Assembly (NCBI GenBank): GCA_004168015.1
Contig: SEYW01000001.1
Coordinates: forward strand, 372,001 to 436,000
Length of the DNA: 64,000 nucleotides
Direction of reading: 5' to 3'
DNA from: Methylolobus aquaticus
GTDB taxonomy: Bacteria > Pseudomonadota > Gammaproteobacteria > Methylococcales > Methylococcaceae
In this document: one piece after another, positions 1 to 7,864 of the stretch
How positions within the stretch are numbered: position 1 is the first letter of the stretch
Layout: every line of letters starts with the position of its first letter
Notes under the pieces: generated by a model
Told to the model about the DNA's origin: nothing
Databases searched by the model: none
The model's input: the letters and a program-made list of their open reading frames with translations, nothing else
Made by a program: the position numbers and the translations under genes

Positions 1-227
1 CCAGAAATGATCGATGTCGCTGCCGTGGGAGTCCACACAGTACATACAGCGCTGGCGAGAGGCCCCATCATCGACCGCAAAGTTTCGACGACGGTGGCCA
101 GCGTCCGCGTCTGACGCGCGGCCTTCCATGCGCGTTCGACGCTTGGCGTGCCGGCGGTCGCCGCTGCCCTCCTGTATAGGTACGCCTGCACGCGCCCGGG
201 TAGCGCCGGACGATGGACTTTGCGCAT
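1..227 (-). pseudogene. HNH endonuclease, 5' part, frameshifted and cut by window edge
   Basis: Not a single intact frame. The ATG at 227 lies 4 bases after the stop of the ATPase gene, so this is the next gene of the same operon. From 227 to about 63 one frame gives a basic N-terminus (MRKVHRPALPG...) ending in ARQTRTLATVV...LRSMMG. From about 63 to 1 a second frame gives SRQRCMYCVDSHGSDIDHFW, the Cys-x-x-Cys and D-I-D-H-F pattern of an HNH/McrA-type nuclease. One extra G in the run at 63-66 would join them (MMG-A-SRQRCMYC). The rest of the HNH domain lies outside the window. It could be a true frameshift or a one-base assembly error. The resemblance to HNH proteins encoded next to ATPases, as in Septu PtuB, is from motif recognition only. 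Confidence 0.65.
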
Positions 228-230
228 GAA

Positions 231-1529
231 TCAGAGCTCCTCGTCCGTCCGAGCAAACAAGTCTAACTGCTGCATCTCCCTCTGATCATCCTGGCTCAGT
301 TTCACGCCGGAGCGTTCCTTGGCTTTCAACCTCGCGTATTGCGCACGCGCTTCGACGGCCTTCGGCGAGCGGGTATTCTGCAGCCCGAAAGCCGATGTAA
401 GCAGGATAGTGTCGGGACGGGAGGCAATGACCTTTTTGTACTCGTCGTCACTCAGTGGGTGCGGCCTGTCGTCGCTGCCCGGCTCGGGTAATACAAATAA
501 TCCATTGGGATCGGCCGCCTGACAGATGATCGGGCTGTGCGTAGTCACGAGGAACTGGATGTTCGGGAAGTGGCGCTTGAGCCAGAAGCCGATTTCGCGC
601 TGCCATTCCGGATGCAGGTGCGCATCGATCTCGTCGATGAGAACGACGCCGCTGCGCTTGAAGAACAGCCTGCCTTCATCGTCGCGAGCCGTGAGGTGTG
701 CGAGTCCATACAGGTTGATCAGATGACGGAGTATGTCGGCCAGCAAGGCAAGCGCCGCTCGGTAGCCGTCGCTCATTTCGCTCCAGGACAACTCGAGCCC
801 ATTGCGGTCCTTGAGCCATAGCCCATCTGAATCGATGCGATCGACGGTGATCTGATTAGGCATGAGTTCATCGCGCAGCACCTCAAGAATGAGCGCCAGT
901 TGCTCCTTTGCCTCCGATTTGTCCTCCAGGGCCTTGTGACTCAAGGTGCGGAGCCACTGGTCCACTTCGGCGAGCGATGCGGCTTCCTGGAACATCGTGA
1001 CGAATCGTTCGGTTGTGGGCGCCACCATCTGACGCGTGGCCTCTGGCGAGGCCCCGAAGACACGGCGAAAGGGTCCATAACCGCAGGAAAACCAGCCCTT
1101 AGCATCCTGTGACCAAATGCTTCGTTGTGGCGTTGCGTAGTTCTTTCGGGTGATTCCCGTCGGTAAAGCCGCCTCAATCTGTGGCTCTTTCTGGCCGTTT
1201 CTCAATGCGATACGGGCAAGAAACATCTTCTCAGTTACTCGTCCGCCCTCTGAAAAGCTATCGTCGTCGGCGATCGGCGCTATGCCAAGCTCAACCGCGG
1301 CCTCATGTCGTCCCGCCCGAATCCAGCGATGAAAAGTGGGCTGCAAGGCGCGCGCTGTATCCCTGCCGGTCAACGCAATAGCAATCGCTTTGAGCAGGGT
1401 GCTCTTTCCAGAGCCGTTGTCGCCGGTAAATACCGTCCACCCTGCGTAATCGCCATTCGGACGCTTGAGATCGAATTCAAGATCCGCGAATCCCCGAACA
1501 TCCTTTAGTGTGATTTTGCTTATGTACAT
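231..1529 (-). CDS. AAA (AAA_21-type) ATPase, defence-cassette component
   Basis: A 432-residue SMC/RecF-like ATPase. The start is ATG at 1529, where the typical opening MYISKITLKDVRGF begins; the frame stays open further upstream but that part is not protein-like. Walker A is TGDNGSGKSTLL near residue 38. The ABC-like signature is LSWSEMSDGYRAALALLAD, Walker B is GVVLIDEIDAHLHPEW, and a switch histidine follows in VTTHSPI. No TOPRIM nuclease domain follows, unlike OLD or GajA proteins. It sits 49 bases downstream of the helicase gene and 4 bases upstream of the HNH gene, so the three look co-transcribed. ATPases of this class (PtuA and retron-linked ATPases) often sense infection and license a partner nuclease; that role here is inference. 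Confidence 0.85.
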   Translation of the reverse strand: MYISKITLKDVRGFADLEFDLKRPNGDYAGWTVFTGDNGSGKSTLLKAIAIALTGRDTARALQPTFHRWIRAGRHEAAVELGIAPIADDDSFSEGGRVTEKMFLARIALRNGQKEPQIEAALPTGITRKNYATPQRSIWSQDAKGWFSCGYGPFRRVFGASPEATRQMVAPTTERFVTMFQEAASLAEVDQWLRTLSHKALEDKSEAKEQLALILEVLRDELMPNQITVDRIDSDGLWLKDRNGLELSWSEMSDGYRAALALLADILRHLINLYGLAHLTARDDEGRLFFKRSGVVLIDEIDAHLHPEWQREIGFWLKRHFPNIQFLVTTHSPIICQAADPNGLFVLPEPGSDDRPHPLSDDEYKKVIASRPDTILLTSAFGLQNTRSPKAVEARAQYARLKAKERSGVKLSQDDQREMQQLDLFARTDEEL

Positions 1530-1578
1530 AGCTGAGATTCCGGGATTTCGCATCGACTGAGAGGGAAGCTTCCCGCCG

Positions 1579-4500
1579 TCATGCGAGCTCCCATGCAATG
1601 GTGAACAGCATTCGCTCCTCCACCTGCTGCTGGAGTTGCGCTTCCAACTGACTGATGAGTTCGTTGCGCTGCGCCTCGACTTCATCCTGCCGGGCGAATA
1701 GCTCGCGGCGCAGTTTGCCGCGCCTGGTCTCAAGTTCGCGCTGTCGCTTCTGCCAAGACAGCTTCTCTTCCAGGGTCGGCGCGATGGCCGCGGTACGGCG
1801 CACCTCCTTGATCTCGCGGTCGATCGCCTTGATTTCCTGTTCCAGCCCCAACTTCATATCATCCGCCCACGCATCGAGCTTCTGCACTTCCTGCTCGAAG
1901 TAGCCCAGGTTACGTTGATTGATCTCGCGCAGGAGCGCCGTCTTTCTGGACTCCATATCGTTTGCCAGTATCTCGGGCACGCTGTTGTCGTCCTCTGCCC
2001 CGCTTTGATCGGGAAGGGCAAAGGTCTGCGCCGGGAGGCGCAGCAACTTTTCCGGACCATCTTCCGCCAGCACGGCACCGTCCGGCGTGGTCGCGGCGAT
2101 CAGCAGATGTTGCTCCTCGTTGCCGAGCGCCTCTACCGAAATCAGTGTCACGGCGAGCCACCCGGACTTGCCGCGATACGCTTCGAGCGTGGTGATCTTC
2201 GAGCCATAAGCGCCATAGTCGAAGATCAGGTGGGCCTTGTCGAGCGACCGGGCCTTGGCTTGTCCGGTTACCCAAAGCGCGAGTGGGTGGTTGATGCGGT
2301 ACAGGTGTGCATCACCGGAACGGCGGGGCAATTCGTAGCGTCCCAAGGGGACTTCGCCTTCGCCCCAAACTCCGATCCCGGCGGCCGAGTCGAGCAAGCC
2401 CGCCGGGAGGCGATGCAACGTGAACCCGTCATCGTCAAAGGTGGCGCAATCCCGAAGTTCGGCGTGGGTGAGATCCATCAGCATATGTTCGAAGCGGCTG
2501 CGTGCGGCGTGACTGTCCTCGGCCCCGATGCGCAGCTTGTCCTGGACTTCTTCGTCGAAGTGCTCCATCAGGAGTTGGCGCGTCTTGACCATCGCCGCAT
2601 TGACTTCGCCCGAGAGCTCACGCTGGAGTCGCTCGAAGCTGGACTTGATCTGCTCGGGCTCGCGGCAGTTCTGGTAGATGTCGGCGATACGCCGCTCGAA
2701 ATCGACACCTGAACCGATGACGCCCAGCACTTCGTCGCTGGCGCCGAAAACACCCTCGAAAAGCTGGAACTTCTGTGACAGCAGTTCGTAGACGCGCCTG
2801 TCGGCTTCGTTGCTGAGGTCAACGAAATTCACCACGACGACATCGTGCTTCTGCCCATAGCGGTGGCAGCGTCCGATCCGCTGTTCGATACGCTGCGGAT
2901 TCCACGGCAAGTCGTAGTTGATGACCAGCGAGCAGAACTGGAGGTTGATCCCTTCGGCGCCAGCTTCGGTCGCGATCATGATGGTGCCACGGTCCCTGAA
3001 ATACTCGACCAAGGCCGCGCGGGTGTCGGCGGTCTTCGAGCCGCTAATCCGGTCGGTGCCTCGATGTTGCGAAAGCCACTCCTGGTAGATGGCTTGCGCT
3101 CGGCGGTCGGAGTTCGTACCGTTGAACAGGACGATTCCGTCTCCATAAGGCGTGTCGGCCAACAACTCGAGGAGATACTGCTGAGTCCGTTTTGATTCGG
3201 TAAAGATGATCGCCTTTCGGGCTGCACCCAACCGGTCCAACTCGGCGAAAGCCCGGTCTAGCGCGGTGAGTAGCGCCTTGCCCTTGCTGTTGTCCCGGAT
3301 GCTGGTCGCCAGCGCTTTGAAGCGGCGAAGCTCCTCGATCTCGCGCGCGATCGCGTCGCGCTCCTCGTGATTGGGGACAGTTCGATCCGGCGCACCCGCG
3401 CCCCACTCATCCGCTGTTTCGTTGAGCGACTCGTAGTCCCCATCGAATTCCTCGGCCAGATCGGAACCAACCGGGACTTTGTCCAGTACGGCCTGCAGGC
3501 GTTTGGCCATCGTGTCCAATGCGCCCGCTATGGCGTGAGAACTGGACGCCAACAGCTTCCACAGTACCAGCGAAATCAGTTGTCGCTGACTGTCCGGCAG
3601 CGCCTGTAGCTTCGGGCGTCGCAGGTAATCGGCAACGAGTGTGGACAGCGCCTGCTCCTCGCTCGATGGTGTGAACTCCTGGACGATCGCTCGGCGCGCC
3701 GTGTACGAGACATAGGCCTGCACCTGCTTGCGCAGTGTCCGCTTGCAAACCGGGGCCAATCGTTCTCTGAGGTTCCTGAAGACCTGTTCGCTAGCTGGCC
3801 CCATGAACTGCTCACGGTAGCTGTCCAGATCGCCGAACACGCGGTCGTCGATGATGCTGACCAACCCGTAGAGTTCGAGCAGCGAGTTCTGTAGTGGTGT
3901 TGCCGTCAGAAGCGCCTTGGAATGGACGCGCGCCAGCGCCTCCTTCAGTGCCTTGGCGATCACATTGCTGGTCTTGTAGACATTGCGTAACCGATGCGCT
4001 TCGTCGAGGACGACCAAGTCCCAGGCGATGGCCTTGACGTCCTCGGCCTTCGCCTTCGCGAACTGGTAGGAACAGATGACAGGACCGGTTGCGACGACGA
4101 ATGGGTTCTGCTGTCCCTGCTTGCGCAGCGCGCTGTAGCTCTTCGCTTCTAGGATCAACGCCTGCAGTCCGAACTTGTCCTGCAGTTCCTGATGCCATTG
4201 CTTCCGCAGATTTGCCGGCACGATGATTAGCAACTTGCGCCGCCGTTCGGCCCAACGTTGCGAGATGACCAGACCCGCCTCGATGGTCTTGCCGAGGCCC
4301 ACTTCGTCGGCCAGGATCACGCCGCGCGAGAGCGGATTCCGGCAGGCGAACAAAGCGGCGTCGACCTGATGCGGGTTGAGGTCCACCTGCGCGTCGACCA
4401 GGGTTGAAGCCAGCGACTCGACCGAGTCGCTGGCAGCGCGCCGGGTCAACAGCCAGGCAATGTATTGGCTCTGGTGCGGGGTTAGCGGCCTATTGGGCAT
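1579..4500 (-). CDS. SNF2/RapA-like DEAD/DEAH helicase, defence-cassette component
   Basis: About 973 residues. The N-terminal RecA lobe has motif I ILADEVGLGKTIEAGLV and motif II LVVLDEAHRLRN. The second lobe has IATEAGAEGINLQFCSLVINYDLPWNPQRIEQR followed by IGRCHRYGQ (motifs V and VI), the SNF2/RapA hallmark. The last ~130 residues are charged and heptad-like, a likely coiled coil. The start is placed at ATG 4500 (MPNRPLTPHQ), where the conserved N-terminus begins; a TTG at 4572 would add 24 residues. Large helicases of this kind occur in defence islands (DISARM DrmD is one SNF2-type example), but no DISARM partner or DNA methyltransferase is present here. It is the first clear gene of the minus-strand cassette. 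Confidence 0.85.
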   Translation of the reverse strand: MPNRPLTPHQSQYIAWLLTRRAASDSVESLASTLVDAQVDLNPHQVDAALFACRNPLSRGVILADEVGLGKTIEAGLVISQRWAERRRKLLIIVPANLRKQWHQELQDKFGLQALILEAKSYSALRKQGQQNPFVVATGPVICSYQFAKAKAEDVKAIAWDLVVLDEAHRLRNVYKTSNVIAKALKEALARVHSKALLTATPLQNSLLELYGLVSIIDDRVFGDLDSYREQFMGPASEQVFRNLRERLAPVCKRTLRKQVQAYVSYTARRAIVQEFTPSSEEQALSTLVADYLRRPKLQALPDSQRQLISLVLWKLLASSSHAIAGALDTMAKRLQAVLDKVPVGSDLAEEFDGDYESLNETADEWGAGAPDRTVPNHEERDAIAREIEELRRFKALATSIRDNSKGKALLTALDRAFAELDRLGAARKAIIFTESKRTQQYLLELLADTPYGDGIVLFNGTNSDRRAQAIYQEWLSQHRGTDRISGSKTADTRAALVEYFRDRGTIMIATEAGAEGINLQFCSLVINYDLPWNPQRIEQRIGRCHRYGQKHDVVVVNFVDLSNEADRRVYELLSQKFQLFEGVFGASDEVLGVIGSGVDFERRIADIYQNCREPEQIKSSFERLQRELSGEVNAAMVKTRQLLMEHFDEEVQDKLRIGAEDSHAARSRFEHMLMDLTHAELRDCATFDDDGFTLHRLPAGLLDSAAGIGVWGEGEVPLGRYELPRRSGDAHLYRINHPLALWVTGQAKARSLDKAHLIFDYGAYGSKITTLEAYRGKSGWLAVTLISVEALGNEEQHLLIAATTPDGAVLAEDGPEKLLRLPAQTFALPDQSGAEDDNSVPEILANDMESRKTALLREINQRNLGYFEQEVQKLDAWADDMKLGLEQEIKAIDREIKEVRRTAAIAPTLEEKLSWQKRQRELETRRGKLRRELFARQDEVEAQRNELISQLEAQLQQQVEERMLFTIAWELA

Positions 4501-4627
4501 GTAGCGCGGAACCATTCCATGGAGACTGTCGCAGAAAGCACGCACCAGCGTGCGAATCCGGTCTAAGGGCAACTATGTCGCAGTTGATTTGGGTGGAGCC
4601 GCCGAGCAGTTCCTCGTTGATAGGCAT
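4490..4627 (-). other. Short open frame overlapping the helicase start
   Basis: In another frame on the minus strand, a reading from about 4680 to 4490 looks protein-like in its first half (LRDKLTRLILGMPINEELLG is part of it) and ends with a TAG 8 bases inside the helicase gene. From ATG 4627 it would be 45 residues. It could be a small gene translationally coupled to the helicase, or the remnant of an upstream operon gene. I do not recognise it. Confidence 0.25.
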
Positions 4628-4827
4628 TCCAAGGATCAACCGAGTGAGCTTGTCGCGCAGCGCGACGTATGAGCTGTCCTAGATGCCGTTACGTGCATAG
4701 GCACGCGTGATGTATCAATATACCGGATACCGCTTCACTCATGCCCCTGAATCGCCCGAACTGTCAGCGGACTCCGGCAGGTTCCAAAGCTCAGAGTGCC
4801 GCAATGGCGGCGCCGGACGCTGGCCGA

Positions 4828-5895
4828 CTACCCGAGCTTTGGATCCTTCACGGACGAGCCCGTTTCCGGCGCTCCCGGACCCAGCAGTATCGCGATCGGA
4901 CGGGTGTGCGGGCTCGCGTCGAGCGCGATGACCAGGGCCGTCGTCAGTGGCACGGACAGGAACATGCCGGTCGTGCCGAATAGCCAGCCCCAGAACAATA
5001 GCGCGATCAGGATGGTCAGTGCCGAGATGCCGAGGCCCTTGCCCATGATCCGTGGCTCCAGCACATCGCCGATGACGACATGGATGGCCAGATAACCTCC
5101 CAGGACCAGCGCGGTCGTCTGTAGGTCGGTCTGCACCAGTGCCAGCAGGACCGGCGGAATCATCATCACGATGCCGCCTACCACGGGCACGAAGTTCAGA
5201 AAGAAGGCCAGCACACCCCAGAGAACGGCAAAATCGATCTCCAGCAGGTGCAGCAGAAGCCAGGCGCAGACTCCCGTGGCGAGGCTCATCGCCGTCTTGA
5301 TGAGCATGTAGTGGTTGATGGAACCAACCAGCTTCTTGAGCCGCGCATCGCCCTCTTCGGTGAGATGGAAGGCGGCCGAGAGCTTCGCGGGCAACGCGGG
5401 CGCTTCCAGCAGCATGAAGATCACGATCAACAGCACCATAAGTCCGGTGGCCAACAGATCGCCTGCATTGGACAGCAGCAAGCGCACGACACCGACCACC
5501 TTGTTTGGGTCCATCAGGTCAGGCACCGCTTCGCGCGAGCCGCCGATCCCGACGCTCTCGGCCCACCGGCCGAATTGGTCGCTCAACAACAGGAAGCGCT
5601 CCTGATAACTCGGCAGGCTTTCCCGGAACCCTTCGAGCGCTCCCGTCGTGATCAGGGCGAACAGGCTGCCGAGGTCCAGTAGCACGAAGACAATCAATGC
5701 CAAGGCGCCCCATTTCGGTACCCCGTGACGCCTCAGCCAGCGCAGCGCCGGCGTGGCGACAATCGTGATGAACACCGCGAGCAGAATCGGGGTCAGTATC
5801 GGCGCCGCCAGCTTCATCAGGCCGATTACGAGAGCGCAGGACCCGGCCACCAGGACGGCCCTGGCAGGTGGACTGAAGAGCAAGTCGGACCTCAT
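4828..5895 (-). CDS. AI-2E family transporter (PF01594-type permease)
   Basis: A 355-residue polytopic membrane protein, the normal length for the AI-2E/PerM family. The start is ATG 5895 (MRSDLLFSPP); the frame is open further upstream but that part has no membrane character. Two N-terminal hydrophobic segments span roughly residues 15-60, followed by a soluble loop with SLPSYQERFLLLSDQF. Membrane segments resume near 150, with the family-typical FFLNFVPVVGGIVMMIPP and VIGDVLEPRIMGKGLGISAL. The family includes AI-2 exporters and Na+/H+ antiporters, so the substrate cannot be assigned. It is divergent from the NCS2 permease, and its end is 255 bases before the helicase region. Confidence 0.85.
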   Translation of the reverse strand: MRSDLLFSPPARAVLVAGSCALVIGLMKLAAPILTPILLAVFITIVATPALRWLRRHGVPKWGALALIVFVLLDLGSLFALITTGALEGFRESLPSYQERFLLLSDQFGRWAESVGIGGSREAVPDLMDPNKVVGVVRLLLSNAGDLLATGLMVLLIVIFMLLEAPALPAKLSAAFHLTEEGDARLKKLVGSINHYMLIKTAMSLATGVCAWLLLHLLEIDFAVLWGVLAFFLNFVPVVGGIVMMIPPVLLALVQTDLQTTALVLGGYLAIHVVIGDVLEPRIMGKGLGISALTILIALLFWGWLFGTTGMFLSVPLTTALVIALDASPHTRPIAILLGPGAPETGSSVKDPKLG

Positions 5896-6275
5896 TCGGG
5901 CTACCCCCACTGATGCGATGATATGCGGACCGGGACGGAAGCCCGCGCGGCGGCGGACGTTCGCTTGAACCGCGGGCAAAGGATGTGACCCCTGCGGTCC
6001 GGTGTCAACACGGTCGATGCGGGCGTCGGCCCGGCGTTCGCACGATCGGTGCGAAGGTCCGACCCGCTTATTGAAAACGACGCACACCGCCGGGTATGGC
6101 GTAGTCGCTGCCGGCCTCGTGGCTGGCTGCCCTTGCAGTCGAAACGCCTCGCCGCGGTTCATTTCGCCTATGGCAAAATGCGTAGCGGTTTCCGCATCGA
6201 TAGCGCTAACATCCCGGCGGCTCGGTTTCGGTATCCCACCCCGCGCTGCAACCGAGTCGACAGGTATTACCCCGC
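5896..6275. other. Divergent intergenic region
   Basis: 380 bases between the divergent AI-2E and NCS2 transporter genes. It must hold both promoters, but I see no convincing -35/-10 pair, no riboswitch and no protein-like frame. Open frames here are unsupported extensions of the flanking genes. Confidence 0.4.
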
Positions 6276-7838
6276 ATGCCATTGCCCCACTTCACCCGCG
6301 GCGACCTCGACGGCTTCTTTGGGCTGTTCGTCGACAACCTGCTGCAGCTGATGCTGATCGGCCTGCTCGGTCCCGTGGTCTGCGGCTTCACGCCGGAGCT
6401 GATCGCCGAGCGCATCCTGCCCGGCGCCGCCCTGTCCGTGCTGTTCGGCAATCTGTTCTACGCCCGGCAGGCGCGGCGCCTCGCGGCGCGCAGCGGGCGT
6501 GCCGATGTCACCGCCCTGCCCTATGGCATCAACACGGTCAGCCTGCTGGCCTTTATGTTCCTGGTCATCGGGCCCGTGTACCGCGAGACCGGCGACCCGG
6601 TCCTGGCCTGGAAGGTCGGGCTGTTCGCCTGCTTCCTGAATGCCGGCATGGAACTGGTCGGCGCGTTCGGCGCGGACTGGCTGCGCCGCAATACCCCGCG
6701 CTCGGCACTGCTGTCGGCCCTGGCCGGTATTGCGCTGACCTTCATCGGCATGGGCTTCGTGTTTCAGATCTACGCCGCCCCCGGCCTCGCGTTGCTCCCG
6801 ATGATGCTGATCCTGGCGGTTTACGCCTCGAAGCGGTCGCTGCCGCTCGGGCTACCGGGCGGCCTCGTCGCGGTGCTGAGCGGCATGGTCATCGCGTGGG
6901 TACTGCATGCGGGCGGCTGGATTGCCGCGGCTCCGGTCCCGCCAGCTGCGCCGATCGGCCTGCACCTGCCGCAGCCGGTCATCAGCGCCATGCTGGAACT
7001 GATCGGCTCGCCGCTGGGGTGGAAATACCTTGCGGTGCTTTTCCCGATGGGTCTGTTGAACATCATCGGCTCACTGCAGAACCTGGAAAGCGCCGAGGCA
7101 GCCGGTGACCGCTACGAGACGCGCCCGTCACTGCTCGCAAACGGCGTCGGCAGCCTAGTCGCGGCCTCGTTCGGCAGCGCCTTCCCGACGACGATCTACA
7201 TCGGTCATCCCGCGTGGAAAACCATGGGCGCCGGTACCGGCTATTCGGTTCTGAACGGGTTGGCAATGAGCCTGCTGTGTTTTACCGGCGCGTACGCCTG
7301 GGTACTGCGCATCGTGCCGGTCGAGGCCACGCTGGGCATCCTGCTCTGGATCGGCCTGATCATCACGGCCCAGGCCTTCCAGGAAACACCGCGTCGGCAT
7401 GCGCTGGCAGTCAGCTTCGGCATGGTCCCGTCGCTGTCGGCCTGGGCGCTGCTGCTGATCGAGACCGCGTTACGCGTCGCCGGCAGTTCGCTGTTCACGG
7501 TGGCCGACCGTTTCGGCGGAGATCTGCATATCTATGGCTTGATCGCGCTAAGCCAGGGCTTCGTGTTCACGTCGACCATCCTGGCCGCCGTGCTGGCCTT
7601 CATCATCGACCGGCGTTTCGATAGGGCCGCCGCCTGGACGCTCGGCGCCGCCGCGCTGTCTTTCTTCGGCGTGATCCACGCTTACGCGCTAACCCCGCAA
7701 GGCGTCCAGAACCGGTTCGGCCTCAATGCCGCACCGGAGTTCGCGGTCTGCTATGCAGCCTCTGCTCTGATGCTCTGGTTGTTGCACCTTGGGGCGCAGC
7801 GACAGCGCGAGGCACCTCACCCTCCCGCCGACCGTTAG
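6276..7838 (+). CDS. NCS2-like (xanthine/uracil-type) permease
   Basis: 520 residues, with about a dozen hydrophobic segments along the whole length. The N-terminus (FTRGDLDGFFGLFVDNLLQL) and the early ALPYGINTVSLLAF motif match the NCS2/AzgA-like nucleobase permease group. The later motif NIIGSLQNLESAEAAGDRYE corresponds to the conserved polar segment of that superfamily. The substrate could be a purine, a pyrimidine or a sulfate-like anion. No purine or pyrimidine catabolic genes are adjacent. It is the only gene on its strand here; the next gene is convergent and ends 26 bases downstream. Confidence 0.75.
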   Translation: MPLPHFTRGDLDGFFGLFVDNLLQLMLIGLLGPVVCGFTPELIAERILPGAALSVLFGNLFYARQARRLAARSGRADVTALPYGINTVSLLAFMFLVIGPVYRETGDPVLAWKVGLFACFLNAGMELVGAFGADWLRRNTPRSALLSALAGIALTFIGMGFVFQIYAAPGLALLPMMLILAVYASKRSLPLGLPGGLVAVLSGMVIAWVLHAGGWIAAAPVPPAAPIGLHLPQPVISAMLELIGSPLGWKYLAVLFPMGLLNIIGSLQNLESAEAAGDRYETRPSLLANGVGSLVAASFGSAFPTTIYIGHPAWKTMGAGTGYSVLNGLAMSLLCFTGAYAWVLRIVPVEATLGILLWIGLIITAQAFQETPRRHALAVSFGMVPSLSAWALLLIETALRVAGSSLFTVADRFGGDLHIYGLIALSQGFVFTSTILAAVLAFIIDRRFDRAAAWTLGAAALSFFGVIHAYALTPQGVQNRFGLNAAPEFAVCYAASALMLWLLHLGAQRQREAPHPPADR

Positions 7839-7864
7839 CATCGGCCATCCCCGCTTGCTGGCCC

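Noticed and set aside
55..75. Programmed ribosomal frameshift in the HNH gene
   Set aside because: The G-run is not in a slippery X-XXY-YYZ register and no stimulatory structure is evident; a one-base indel is simpler.
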